In this document: in pieces, positions 1 through 10,744 of the stretch
Numbering within the stretch: position 1 is the stretch's first letter
Layout: every line of letters starts with the position of its first letter
DNA from: Paramyrothecium sp. XJ0827
Lineage: Eukaryota; Ascomycota; Sordariomycetes; Hypocreales; Stachybotryaceae
Assembly: GCA_020881915.1 (NCBI GenBank)
Contig: JAJFPB010000010.1
Span: 2,128,825-2,192,824, forward strand
DNA: 64,000 bases
Reading direction: 5' to 3'
Position numbers and translations under genes: made by a program
Notes under the pieces: model-generated
The model's input: the letters and a program-made list of their open reading frames with translations, nothing else
What the model was told of the DNA's origin: nothing
The model's database searches: none

Positions 1-1561
1 CGAATGGCCCAGTCAAATTCTCCGCGACGGCCTCGTCGTAGCTGGGTGGCGCATCGTCGTATGGAGGCTCTGTTTCTCCCGGAGCCAGCTGTGGGGGGTA
101 CAACGGGTCTGACGCAGGCTGTGGTGGGCGCACCGATTGCGAGCTTTGTCCTGCCTGCATAGGCGGCCGTCCCGCCTGAGACGTCCGGGGTGGCAACTGT
201 GGTGGAACGTTCACCGTAGCTGGTCCCGGGGCACGGTTGCTGGCGGCTTCCAGAAGTTCTGGAGGTGGCGTGATTCCGGAATAAACTTGGACTTTCTGGA
301 AGCGCAACGGTAGGAAGATCGTCTGTGGAGGCGTCGAGGAACCTCCACCTGGGAGGCCCCAAGATAAACCTATTCGAATCTCTATCTCATATCGTCGGCC
401 GAGATTGCAAGTTGCGAATGATGGCGCAATGGTGTTTGGCAGGGGAATGTGCTTCCACAACTCATCTGGTAGTACCAACTCCGTCCCCACGCCGTCCTGT
501 GGCGAGAACTGGATTGGCACCTTGATGTTGTTTTGCGAGACGACGACCCAATTGTTCGTTTCCTTGTTGAAGACGTTGTGCGCCCTGATCTCAGTGAAGC
601 CAATGAGATTCATTTGAAAAGAGATGAGATGTACAACCTCTGTACTATCCACCAACTTCTTGGCTATGAGCCTCAGAGGTATCGGCTGGTTGCAAGTAAG
701 AGTTGTCGGGTGTGGAAGTCGGGCTGATATCTCAATCGAGGGAGGTGTGACGCCATTAGCCAGGCCAGGAGTGCCAACGCTAGAGTCGCCCTTTTCACTC
801 TTTCGGGTGAAGAAACTCATCTTCTTCTCAGGTGGGCCTGGCGAGCGTGGTCTAAAGGTGAAAGGTCGTCGTGCAAATGCTTCCTGGCCAGTGCCTTTGG
901 GCCGAGGGGGTTCAATCGGAAGAAACTTGAAGCCAACCTGATAACGCCAATTCTCCTTCAGGAAGCCGGGGCGTTGCACGGTCACTTTGACATAGTAACG
1001 AATCTCAGCCTCCATGGGAAAACCAGTCAATGAAGGAGGCAATGTGCGCGTGACGTGGCTCAAGAATAGCTGCTTCGTGCCATCCATGACACGTACGCCT
1101 CCCATGCCGAAGAGACCGGGCCCTGAGCCAAACCCACCAACCCCTCCCACGCCACCGAGCTTGGACATTGCTATCGGGTTGCCGCATGCGTTGTTGACCG
1201 GCAGCTTGAACTTGAAGGGAAACTCATGTTCGCCAGGTTGCAGGGGAAACGAGCCATAAGGACTAGCGGAGCTTTGGTGGTAGTCATCAGGGAAGACCTG
1301 CTGGACTTGATAGAGGATCTTGTGGTTTTCGCTAGCGAGGCTGCCTGGTGGGCCGGGAGGCGGACCATGCCTGGCAATGGAGTCGGGATGCTGCGGGTGC
1401 GGTATCTGCAGGGCGGTGATGGACTCGCCTTCGAGCTTGACAACGATGCTGCCAACCTGCTCGGCGCGGTTGAGCGCAAGAATGATTCGGCCGGTAACCA
1501 CGTCTAGGTTCGTGTAGAACTCGGGCTGCCGGTCGAGAGCTATACGTATCGTCGTAGACAT
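1..1561 (-). CDS. Arrestin-related trafficking adaptor (ART), C-terminus cut by window edge
   Basis: The frame is open for 520 codons from the ATG at 1559-1561 to the window edge, with no stop and no obvious intron. The N-terminus (MSTTIRIALDRQPEFYTNLD, then VVTGRIIL) looks like the first strands of an arrestin N domain. An arrestin C-type region follows around residues 240-430. The last 100 residues are rich in Pro, Gln and Ser and carry a PPSY motif at residues 505-508, followed by DEAVAE. In the ART family, PPxY motifs recruit the Rsp5/NEDD4 ubiquitin ligase, and the arrestin fold selects plasma-membrane cargo for endocytosis. That role is inferred here from fold and motif. It is not obviously PalF/Rim8, whose N-terminal region differs. 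A Gly-rich loop lies near residues 145-165. The missing part is only the extreme C-terminus. Confidence 0.82.
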   Translation of the reverse strand, partial: MSTTIRIALDRQPEFYTNLDVVTGRIILALNRAEQVGSIVVKLEGESITALQIPHPQHPDSIARHGPPPGPPGSLASENHKILYQVQQVFPDDYHQSSASPYGSFPLQPGEHEFPFKFKLPVNNACGNPIAMSKLGGVGGVGGFGSGPGLFGMGGVRVMDGTKQLFLSHVTRTLPPSLTGFPMEAEIRYYVKVTVQRPGFLKENWRYQVGFKFLPIEPPRPKGTGQEAFARRPFTFRPRSPGPPEKKMSFFTRKSEKGDSSVGTPGLANGVTPPSIEISARLPHPTTLTCNQPIPLRLIAKKLVDSTEVVHLISFQMNLIGFTEIRAHNVFNKETNNWVVVSQNNIKVPIQFSPQDGVGTELVLPDELWKHIPLPNTIAPSFATCNLGRRYEIEIRIGLSWGLPGGGSSTPPQTIFLPLRFQKVQVYSGITPPPELLEAASNRAPGPATVNVPPQLPPRTSQAGRPPMQAGQSSQSVRPPQPASDPLYPPQLAPGETEPPYDDAPPSYDEAVAENLTGPF

Positions 1562-3769
1562 GGCGATTAGAAGGTGCCCGGGGGGCACAATGCCTTGTTT
1601 GGCTGCCTGCCGTTAGAAGGGACCGTCGGGTGGTTGAGCGACGAGAGGTGGGATGGCGAAGGAGAAAATGAGGGGTATGCTGCAGCCGGTTGCTGTATGG
1701 ATCACCGTCAGTAGCACGATTGGCAATATGGGGTTGACACTAATTACGGATTGTCTTGGCCACTCTGGAAATGCATACCGGTCAGAGGCGTTCTGGGGAC
1801 AAGCGAAGGGGTGTCAAAATAAACAATATCGCGATCTTTTGCTCCGCCTCTATAAGACTCGTCACCACGCATCTTCCCTTCCCAAGCTGGTTGTCTGATG
1901 TCATGGCGCAGCCCGGTGCTGCCGACCTGAACAGCGGCTTACGTTGCCATTTGATTGGGCCTGGGCCGACTTGCGCTGAAACTGACGCGACATGAGCTGC
2001 TTATGAAACGCAGACTGCTGGTACATCAGTATGATACTTGATCAAAGTTTATATCCAAATTAACCAAATTACCATGAAATAAATCTACTTAACTTTCGGA
2101 TTTTATGATAAAAACAATTTGGTTTTTGTTTTCCTTTCTTTTTTTCTGAACTTCCGCTCCTGCTTGATGATACTGTTCAACCTGAGCCGAGCAGCCGAAG
2201 CCTGGTTTTGCTCTGAGCGCTGAGTGAATCCAAGCATATTACCTAAGCTACCTTAGGTAAGGTACCTAACCAATCCCTCTGTGGGTATCCGAGTAGTGCA
2301 AGATCTAGCGATATTGTCACATTCACTACCTATCTCACCTTCGTCTCCGCCTTACATTTTTGAAATTCGCTTGCCTTAGCTGTATCTACAGCCGTGCATT
2401 ACTTGGACTAACGGATTCATCCATCCTTGGGAAAGGATCTACCGGCTACTCAAGACTCGGGATCAGTTCCTAATGGCTTCGCCCACTTTCCGGTCCCATC
2501 TGCAGAATCTCACCACATCTGCGGAGACCGCTGTGCGACGCGGTGACATGATTTGCAGCCAATACGGCCAAGGAGACCTATCTGCCGTACAGCCACGGCT
2601 GGTCTTCGAGGCGTCGGCATTCGGGGCAAGGATGCCAGCCATCGTCACAGCCAACAAGCCTTGACTACCAAGTACAACGCAGGACGACCCACATGTGTTG
2701 GTTCTAACAACTCCAAACCTACATACAGCCTGTAGCTGCGGGCACATCAACCCTGCCCATCCCAGGGCCCGTACATATCACCAGGGAGGGGTTGTTCTCC
2801 TCCTCACCAAAGGTACCCTCCATTAGAGGTCAAGCTTTCGGCATGAATCGGCAGTCGAGTGTTTAGAACCAACAGCACAAAGACGAGTCGTCGGAGCAAA
2901 CATGGCCGGATTTGGACAGGACTGGCCCCCAGCCTTGCAACCAACGTCCACTAACGCTAGTGCACGGAAAGGCGGACGGGCGCGTTGCTCATCCGCTAAC
3001 TGCTAGGCCAACCATATCCCTGCACTGGCTTGTGGGCTGCCCATTGAGGAACATTGCGGCGCAGGGCCCCTAGGCGCGCCCTCCACCTCCAGGCCCGCGT
3101 GATTGGTGGCAATGCAACCGCACTCGACCAACATCGCACCTCATGCTGCAATCGTGCGGGCAATCATGGCTTGCGACCTGCCTCCTCTTCGCATTCAGCA
3201 CATTCGGCCGCAACACTACAGCCGATCTCTCTCTTCTGACTGGCTCCCTAAGCCCTTGGGGGCCCTCAGTGCACAGACGTTACCAGTTTGTCGGGTCTCT
3301 CGTCCCCTCTTTCTCTGGCCGATCTACCCATCCTGTCCACTCATGAGCCCTGCTCATCCTGTGTGTTCGTTGCATGCCCTCAGTGTCACTGGATGTCTGA
3401 ACCAAGTAGCCCCCGTCCACATCCACTGCGAGTTGTGTCCCTGGCTCGTATGGCGTTCTTTCATTGGCCCTTTTCAGGCTGTATCTGCCGCTGCTGCGTG
3501 ATAGTCGACGATTGCGGCCTCGTCCGCATGCTAAGAGCAATGTGCTCCTTTCTGAGTGTTACCCTGATATGCCCATCTTTTCCAAGCGCCGTAGACGCTG
3601 GCGTTCACCGAAAATACTGGGGCTGACATGAGTCCGTCGCCAGTTATCCCAGTATGTATATATGACCTTGGCACTACCAACCAGCATGACCAGGCCCTTT
3701 CTCGCTCTTTTCGTTGCCTTCCTGCCCACGTCCGCTGAGCACTGCCATGAATGACTTGAATCCCCGACC
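1562..3769. other. Intergenic region between ART gene and RTA1-like gene
   Basis: About 2.2 kb with no gene I can support. It contains the ART upstream region, an AT-rich patch near 2030-2140 and a cluster of ACCTAAGG-type inverted motifs near 2240-2270. A CT-rich leader-like stretch at about 2320-2470 precedes a 63-codon reading frame starting at ATG 2473 (discussed as a finding). The 3000-3760 part is GC-rich and probably holds the promoter and leader of the RTA1-like gene. Confidence 0.6.
2240..2270. repeat. Cluster of inverted ACCTAAGG-type motifs
   Basis: Within about 30 bases the stretch reads as alternating TACCTAAG and CTTAGGTA blocks, so several short inverted repeats overlap. Related blocks recur at 6396-6428, 42461-42492 and 58540-58566, always outside genes. 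The function is unknown. Confidence 0.6.
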
Positions 3770-5054
3770 ATGGCAGGCGACTGTGCTTCGAGCTGCCCAG
3801 TGGACGGTGGCTTCTACTCCTACATCCCTAACGTAGCCGGCAACGCCGTCTGCGCCGGGGCTTTTGGTCTTCTCATACCTCTGCTGGTTTTTCGTGGCCT
3901 TCACTCTGGGACGCTCAACTTCACCACCTCTTTAGTGGTTGGGGTTGTGCTGGAGGTCTTAGGGTTCGTCAGTCGGATTCTCCTTCGGCAGAACAAACAA
4001 GACAAGCGCTTTTTCACCTTGTCCCTCTTGGGTACGCTCATCGGCCCAGCGTTCATGAGTGCAGCTGTCTTTCTGGTCTTGCCACACATCTTGAGGATTT
4101 ACGGTGATCGGCTCAGCCCGTTGAGGCCGATGATCGCTGGTATCATCTTCTATTCTCTTATGACTGGCTCAGTCATCGTTCAGGTCATAGGCATTGTAGC
4201 TGCTGCTTACGGTTTCCGCGGTCTCAAGGTATGTCAGCATCAGACAGGCCTTTATTGATCTCATTCCTAACCCACAGTGCCAGCTAGCTGATGGCACCAC
4301 CATCATCGTGGCCGGCTTGTGTTTGCAAGTAGTCGCGCTGCTTGCCTTTGCTGCTACACATTTGTGCCTCATGCTTCGGGTACGACCACGAGGGGCTCGC
4401 CTAGATCCCAAATACTCGCGGGTATACCAATCTCCAAGATTTTCCAGGTTCCTTCGAGGTCAGTACAAACTTCCTTTCATCTCCATTCTTGAGTCTCGCA
4501 TGGAGCCAATAGCTCACAGCTTGTGTGTAGCCATAGAGGTCGCTACTGGATTGCTTCTTGCTTATTCCATATACCGCATTGCCGAGATAGCACCTGGCAT
4601 GAGCAGCAAGCTCTTCCAGAATGAGGAGGCATTCATGATTATGAATGGTGCACTTCCATTTGCATCCTGTGCTTTGGTGTCCGTCTTCCACCCTGGCGCC
4701 ACGTTTGGTGATGCCTGGGCTGCAACGTCTCCGCGTCACCCTCGTCGTCGAGCCCCAGCCCCGGCTCCGCTGCGTCCGGTCGGACACGTTGCACACCATC
4801 GATATAATCCTTCGATTGGTAAACAGTTCACACCAACCTCTCAGAAACCACTCCGCTACTCCGACCCTCCGAAGGTGGCTGCGGGTTCACCTGGGCTGCC
4901 GCCGAATCCGAAACCTTTACCAAAGCCTCCAAGCCCAAGGGCACCACCTGCCGCCGCGCTGACACCACCGTTCGAGCAGCGGTTCTTGGACCATATGGAT
5001 GGAAGACCTCAGGCTCCTCGGAAAAACCTAGTGGACAGCGAGGCTCTGTGGTAA
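3770..5054 (+). CDS. RTA1-like lipid-translocating exporter family membrane protein
   Basis: Exons 3770-4228, 4278-4458 and 4531-5054 give 387 residues. The first intron has a clear CTAAC branch site. The second is 72 nt and contains no stop, so its retention would not break the frame. The protein starts MAGDCASSCPVDGGFYSYIP and then alternates hydrophobic segments and short loops, consistent with about seven membrane spans. The segment YSIYRIAE (exon 3) and the later VFHPG are typical of the fungal RTA1/RSB1 family, whose members affect sphingoid-base export, sterol-drug tolerance or stress resistance. The last 100 or so residues form a cytosolic-looking tail very rich in Pro, Ala and Arg, longer than I would expect for the family core. 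The substrate cannot be inferred. The start is the first ATG in frame, directly before the conserved N-terminal region. Confidence 0.85.
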
Positions 5055-8000
5055 GTCATACTAGGTCAAAGAAGCAAGGGTCTTCGAGCTATGGTTGGTA
5101 GTGGCCAGCCAGTGCGCATGAGCAGGGAAATCATGAGGTAGTAGAGGATATCTTCGTTGAGACTTGTCAAGGTATGGCTTTGTTTAGCTTATACGGGTTT
5201 TAGCGGTGGGCGGCAGTTTGTGATTTATGCTACGTGGAGTTTGGCAGCACAATACCATTATTGATACTCAGGTTGATCAGTGCTGTTCTCGAGTAAGTGA
5301 TCTGGGAGACGTCGTAGCCATAGTAATAATGCTTGCACTGTTCGCATTGCCATGTCGCATGCTCCATCAGCAAGATCCTCAGGAGCAATATCCATGCGAG
5401 AACCTTCCAGCTCATCAATTGGACAGGAGTGAACTCGCAGCACTGGCACGGACATCGCTGTTGCCCTAGTAAAGACGACAATATTTTCTGTAACTTCTCA
5501 TAGACTCGGGTGGCGATTTATCGTTCACTTCTACTGCTCCACTGCTTTGCCCCTGGGAGATGCTGGAGGGTGAAATGATGGCCCGGCAGACTCGTAGCTG
5601 TTTCATCGCAAACATGGAAGAGCTCCTGCCGTGTACGAAGAGATAGTTGCTCAGAGCCTGACAGCTCCGACCAGTCGGTCGAGGACCCTCTTATACAGAC
5701 TTGATTCAAATTCCAGCCAGATTCGATCGGCTCGAATACCAGGCGTTTTCAGTCACAGTACAGATTCTCGGTGTGTAGCATCGACTTCTTTCGGACCGAG
5801 AGCGTATTACAATAACGTATTCAGGAGTGGCGCATGCTCAATTTAGGTCGGCGGGGTGCACCTCGTCTTCCCTCCGTCACTGGAGACGCACGAGACAACC
5901 CCAAGGTAATTTGAATGAAGCCGGGGGATGCAAGATGGACAATTATGTCTTATCGTGTTCCGTTCTCCAAGCCCAGGATCTCAGCATGACGAGACCGAAG
6001 TATGCTTAGTGGTGACAGCACCGAGGATAAACCCAGCGCATAACGATGCAGATTTCGTGTCATGTTCAGAGCTAGCAATGCTGAGCAAATGCCAGTGAAG
6101 TCTCACAAGGTTCGACAAAGAATCCATGTCTCGGTAGGAGTGCACCCGAGAGAAACCAAGAAAGAGGGTTGGGCCGATGCAGGCTTGACAGATGCGACCC
6201 CCCAGCGGCCATTGGCGGTTCAGATGAACAGTGTGGAGCATGAGCCTGCATTGGGGGCCCATCACCCTGCCTGACCTGCGCCAGGCCGCTAAGCTGTCTT
6301 TGGTAAGGCAGGACAGAGTAGGAACCGGCGCTAGGCGCGGCCCCAGGCTTGACAGGGGGGGAACAGAGTCACTTACTTTGCACCTTACTTCCGCGGTACC
6401 TAAGCTAGCCAAGGTGCCTTACCTACCAACCTGACCTTCCTCTCATGTGCGTGCCTTGCCTAGGGACAGCAAACTAAAGAAGGCCCACAAGGAACCGGGG
6501 GCCCCATCGAGGGCATCCAAAAGCGTCAGGACTGTGACTTGTATCTCTCCACATCCTCGTCGTCGACAACGCCTCATGCCGTGCCGCTCGCATGTGCCGC
6601 GCCAATCGCTTAGCTCTGCCACCACTAGGGACGAGCCGAACGAGCTCCTCTCCGCCCAAGCCAATTTGACAAATGAGATGAGTAAATGATGACATACAGC
6701 ACGATGCCACCCTGTCCGGTCTTCGGCGCCTACGCAAGTCGTCGATAGGCAGTGCCGCGCTCTTCGCTGCCACGTATCGCCTGCTTCCGCCAGCCATGGT
6801 TCCCAAGGATGTGGTGGGCTTTCGACAGCCACACCGACGGATATCACTTGTTTGGGCTTCTCTGTTGGGGTCGATCTACCGCGTGCGTCGGAACGCCTCC
6901 TTCCTCGTCTCATTTATTCTTATGATGCACAAAACACGCACCAGGAGCTGTAGATATTTGCTCACTCCAATACACCAGCCATGGAAAGAAAGTCTGTAGG
7001 GAAAAAAGGCTTCTGCTATCCCCCTCACCGATAGAGGAGCGACGTCGGTCTTGCTCTTGTTTCACCTTGGGACACGTCAGGGTTGCATCCCCAGAGTCAG
7101 ATAAGATGTACGAGGAAACCAAAAGATCGCTCAAAGGTTGATTCTTTCCACGTTCGACGAGGCCTTGTTCTCCCGTCGCCACCCTGTAAGCGGCGTCCGG
7201 TTCTAAACGAGGTGGAAGCGTGAGGCGACTCTCATCACGATGGAGCTGGCCCGACCACGCTCCCTTCTCCCACTTCTCTCGCAAAAGGAGATATTATCAT
7301 GGCAACATATCCAGTCCTTTAGCTCGGTTCTTGCCTGCCATGTTTTGTGGGGTGTCTCACAAGGTTGCTCGGATGCTTAATCTAATCTATTCAGATTGTG
7401 CTGGCATGTGACCTGGGTGGATCACGGCTTCACCAGATACCGTGTTTGGCTTCCGATCACACGTCCCTAGCTTGACCTCCTTCATCAAAAAGATGACCAA
7501 ACCCTTTGTCATGGTTAACTCTCGCAGTTGCAGGTCAATCAATGCCAGGTTGTGTGGACTGCTTCACATACCACGTACTTGAAGAAGCAGCTATGTGGAA
7601 CTGTCATCGTCGGTATCTGGGGATGTGATTAAGTGACAAGAAATTTTCAGGGTCTGTCTCGTCGATGTGATGGGCACGATTGGGTGTTGTCGAGACCTCG
7701 CAGTCTGTGGTATGACTCCAGGACTTCGCGCGTGCTTACCTGGTGTTGTTATGTCATAGGGCTCACTGCCTATTCATGCCTACATTACTTGTCCTTTCAT
7801 GGGCCAGAGTGTACCTAAGGAGAACTGTAAAAAGATGTCGTCAAGCATAAGCTTGGTGTTGCGGCGTTTTGTGTGTCACGGGCACCCGTTTCTCGGAGAG
7901 ACAATGCCGAAGATCGTCGATATCCGGCCGGCGGGGAAACCCTGATTCTGGACATTAAGATGTACCCTACCGTGGAACAGAACCAGCACGGGGGATCGGG

Positions 8001-8837
8001 TCCCATATCAGAATCACTTTGACACATGACCATCCCCTCCCGGGTTAAAAGCTTGTTCAGACATCGGAGTCGCTGTCCGCGCCACGGCGATGAGAGAGTG
8101 TAGGTGGTGCAATATCGGGCCACTTGACATTTGTCGGAGGCTCGACTGCGACGGTTAGCATTGACCCATCGTGGCACGACCCATGGGCGGGTTTGGTACT
8201 CGCAAGCGTAGCACGAATGTGGTCAATAGACTTTTGGACGTCAAGGGTGGGTTTCCTACAAGAAGCATAAGGTTTGCTTCGAGTGTATTCCATCTGTGGC
8301 TCCTTTGGATATGACCGTCGTCATTTCCACAACGTCAACCCTCTTTGCGGCTGGAAAAAAAATCTCTTCCTGCACAAAAGGCGTCAGCCACTATTGCTGG
8401 CACTCTGGATTTACTGCCACGACTTGTGCCTGAACACTGTAGGTCTCACATAGTCGGCTTGTCTGACCGCTGGTCCCTTTACATCGCAAGGGCTGAGTCA
8501 AATGGTCTCCCCGCCTCGAGACGAAGCACGAGAACGTTGTTAGGCTGGAATCTCACACCGAATTCTGGTAATAGCACGCTCCCCAACCTAGGAAGACAGG
8601 AAACATTTATCGACCCACCACTTCCAACCTTGGCGGCCAGACGCCTGCTCGTGAAGCACGCCACAAGGGATACATTGTCGTTGTGAAACGCCTGATTGCC
8701 ACGAGTAAGTCTGTGAACTGGTGTCAGTGTATGTTCTTTGTCAAGGATGGCATAACTCACAGAAAACTACGCATATAGCCGAATCTAGTTCGCCTCCTCC
8801 TACTCTCCACGTATTCCAGCCTGTCCTGCCTCTTCAA
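5055..8837. other. Long intergenic region (3.8 kb)
   Basis: No gene with recognisable homology was found on either strand. Short open frames (for example 5981-6412 and 6443-6913 on minus) have no family signature and clash with each other. Visible items are the ACCTAAGG-type cluster near 6396-6428, a TCAGATAA GATA-like site at 7097-7104, and two minus-strand open stretches at 8057-8293 and 8479-8760 that could be a decayed gene. The last 100 bases are the probable leader of the reductase gene. Confidence 0.5.
6396..6428. repeat. Second cluster of ACCTAAG/CCTTACCT motifs
   Basis: Alternating TACCTAAG, CAAGGTGCCTT and ACCTACC blocks resemble the cluster at 2240-2270. The stretch lies in non-coding DNA. 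Such motifs are common near fungal promoters, but no function can be read from sequence. Confidence 0.5.
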
Positions 8838-10744
8838 ATGGCTAGCGGTTCGCGCTATACACCGGCTCAACTAGCCAGGTTTGCCCGGCGAAACAGAACC
8901 AACTATGAGTCGTTGCTGGCCTTCCTTGCTGCTATACTGGCGCTCATGACTGGTTTCTTGCTAGTACACTGGCTTCGGCGTGCAAGTCATCGCCTCAGAA
9001 TCAAGAAACCGACTATCCTTGTGGCTGTTTCAAGGTGAGAACTCTGCCGGGTCAAAACCAGGCTGCACCGTCTGACTGTTCATCTTCAGGAGAATCAGAA
9101 GTCTCTCAAACCGCAAGGTACCAGGGCTACCATCTGCTGGGCATTTATTGGTTGTCATCTTATACGTTGCCATCAATATCATTGTCACCTTTACCAACTT
9201 GATACACACCAATCTGGGCTCAAACCTGGGATCACGGACTGGATTGTAAGTGGCGATCCATCGGGAGCTTGGCGATGAAGTACGAATCTGTCTGGTGACT
9301 GACACATTGCTGTAGGATGGCAGTTGCGAACATGGCGCTCGTCTTCTTCTTGGGTTTGAAGAATACGCCTTTAGCGGCGATGACACCCTGGTCTTATGAA
9401 CGGCTAAACGTGCTACATCGAATGGCTGGCTATACAACAGTCGCTATTATTATCGTTCACGCTTCTACCTACACATCCTATTTTGTGAAAGCTGGAAGGA
9501 ATGCACGACTATTGGAAATTGGCGAGATATATGGTATGGTTGCTGGCCTCTCGTTTCTCGTGCTCGGGCCCATCGCGGCCGTGGTACGACGCTGGTCTTA
9601 CGAACTTTTCTATTACCTCCACGTCACTTTCATCATCCTCGGCCTTGTCATGACGGGATTGCATCAGCCTGAGTTGAGTAAGAAGGCCTTCATCGCAACA
9701 TCCATTGCTGGTGGCTTATGGGGTGCTGATCGTATCATTCGCTTCTGCCGGTTGGCCGCTTACAGTGCCAACAACTCGGTTACGCTAACTCCCTTGCCCA
9801 ATGGAGGCACTCGTGTGACACTCGCGAGAGCTCCAGTTAACGCAGACTCAGGCAAGCATTGCTTCCTATGGATCCCTTCTATCCGCTCATGCGAAACCCA
9901 TCCGTTCACCATCGCTGCTATGCATCCCCTGGAGTTTGTGGTGGCATCACACGACGGCTTTACGTCTGCACTCCACAAGCATGCTCTAGAGAATCCCGGA
10001 GCAACTTTGAGGGCCTCAGTCGAGGGTGCTTACGGCACATTTCCCGACCCACTTGAGTTCGACAAAGTCGTGCTCATAGCTGGTGGAAGCGGTGCGAGCT
10101 TCACATTCGGTGTCCTTCAAAGTATGCTCAGGAGATTGAAAGTGGATGATGTGAGAGAAGTCATACTTGTCTGGATTGTCAGGAAAGAGTGTAAGTATCT
10201 CTTGCACGTGACTGGTAGCACGAACGTGCACTGACGCTTTTGAAAAGCTTACCTGCACTGGTACTTGAGGCACCTTGAAGTCCTCCTCCAGGATAGCAGA
10301 GTCACCGTACAAATCTACGTCACGAGACACTCGACGTCTGAGTTGCCCAGTCCGACCATGGAGTCTCGCTCAAGGCACCCTTCTAGAGTTGTTGTATCCA
10401 AGGGCATGCTTGAAGAGGACAAGTCGGTAGAGCTTGACTTACCGACGTCGAATGCCAGTGTAGATTTGGAAAAGTCGCTGCCTTTAGAGACGGAATGCAG
10501 TTCGCCGGTCGAGAGTTCGTACTCAAGTTTTGACACCATCGCGAACATGCCGATCAAGTATCAGCGTCCAGACGTCGAGCCGCTCATCCGTGCTGCAGTA
10601 GACAGCACCAACACCCAAGGAAAGGTAGCCATTATGGGCTGCGGTCCCGATGGTCTGATGAATCAGGTACGGAACGTGACATCGGCATGCATACGGACGG
10701 ATGGTCCGTCAGTGGAGCTGCATTGCGAGCACTTTGGATGGTGA
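8838..10744 (+). CDS. Ferric/cupric reductase (FRE-type flavocytochrome b)
   Basis: Exons 8838-9034, 9090-9245, 9316-10190 and 10248-10744 give 574 residues. It should transfer electrons from cytosolic NADPH through FAD and two hemes to reduce ferric or cupric ions at the cell surface. Hydrophobic spans start near residue 25. The bis-heme histidines are visible as two pairs, H152/H166 and H220/H234, each with 13 residues between, the classic FRE spacing. HPFTIAA is the FAD-binding motif, GGSGASFTFG the nucleotide-binding glycine loop, CGPDGLM a late NADPH-domain motif, and the protein ends CEHFGW as in homologues. There is no signal peptide and only a short N-terminal extracellular part, so it belongs to the shorter class. 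A Ser/Glu-rich insert occupies about residues 430-520. The neighbours give no siderophore context. Confidence 0.92.

Noticed and set aside
5981..6913. Two minus-strand frames of 143 and 156 codons
   Set aside because: No recognisable domain, many rare codons, and ACCTAAGG-type motif DNA between them. Likely chance frames in GC-rich intergenic DNA.
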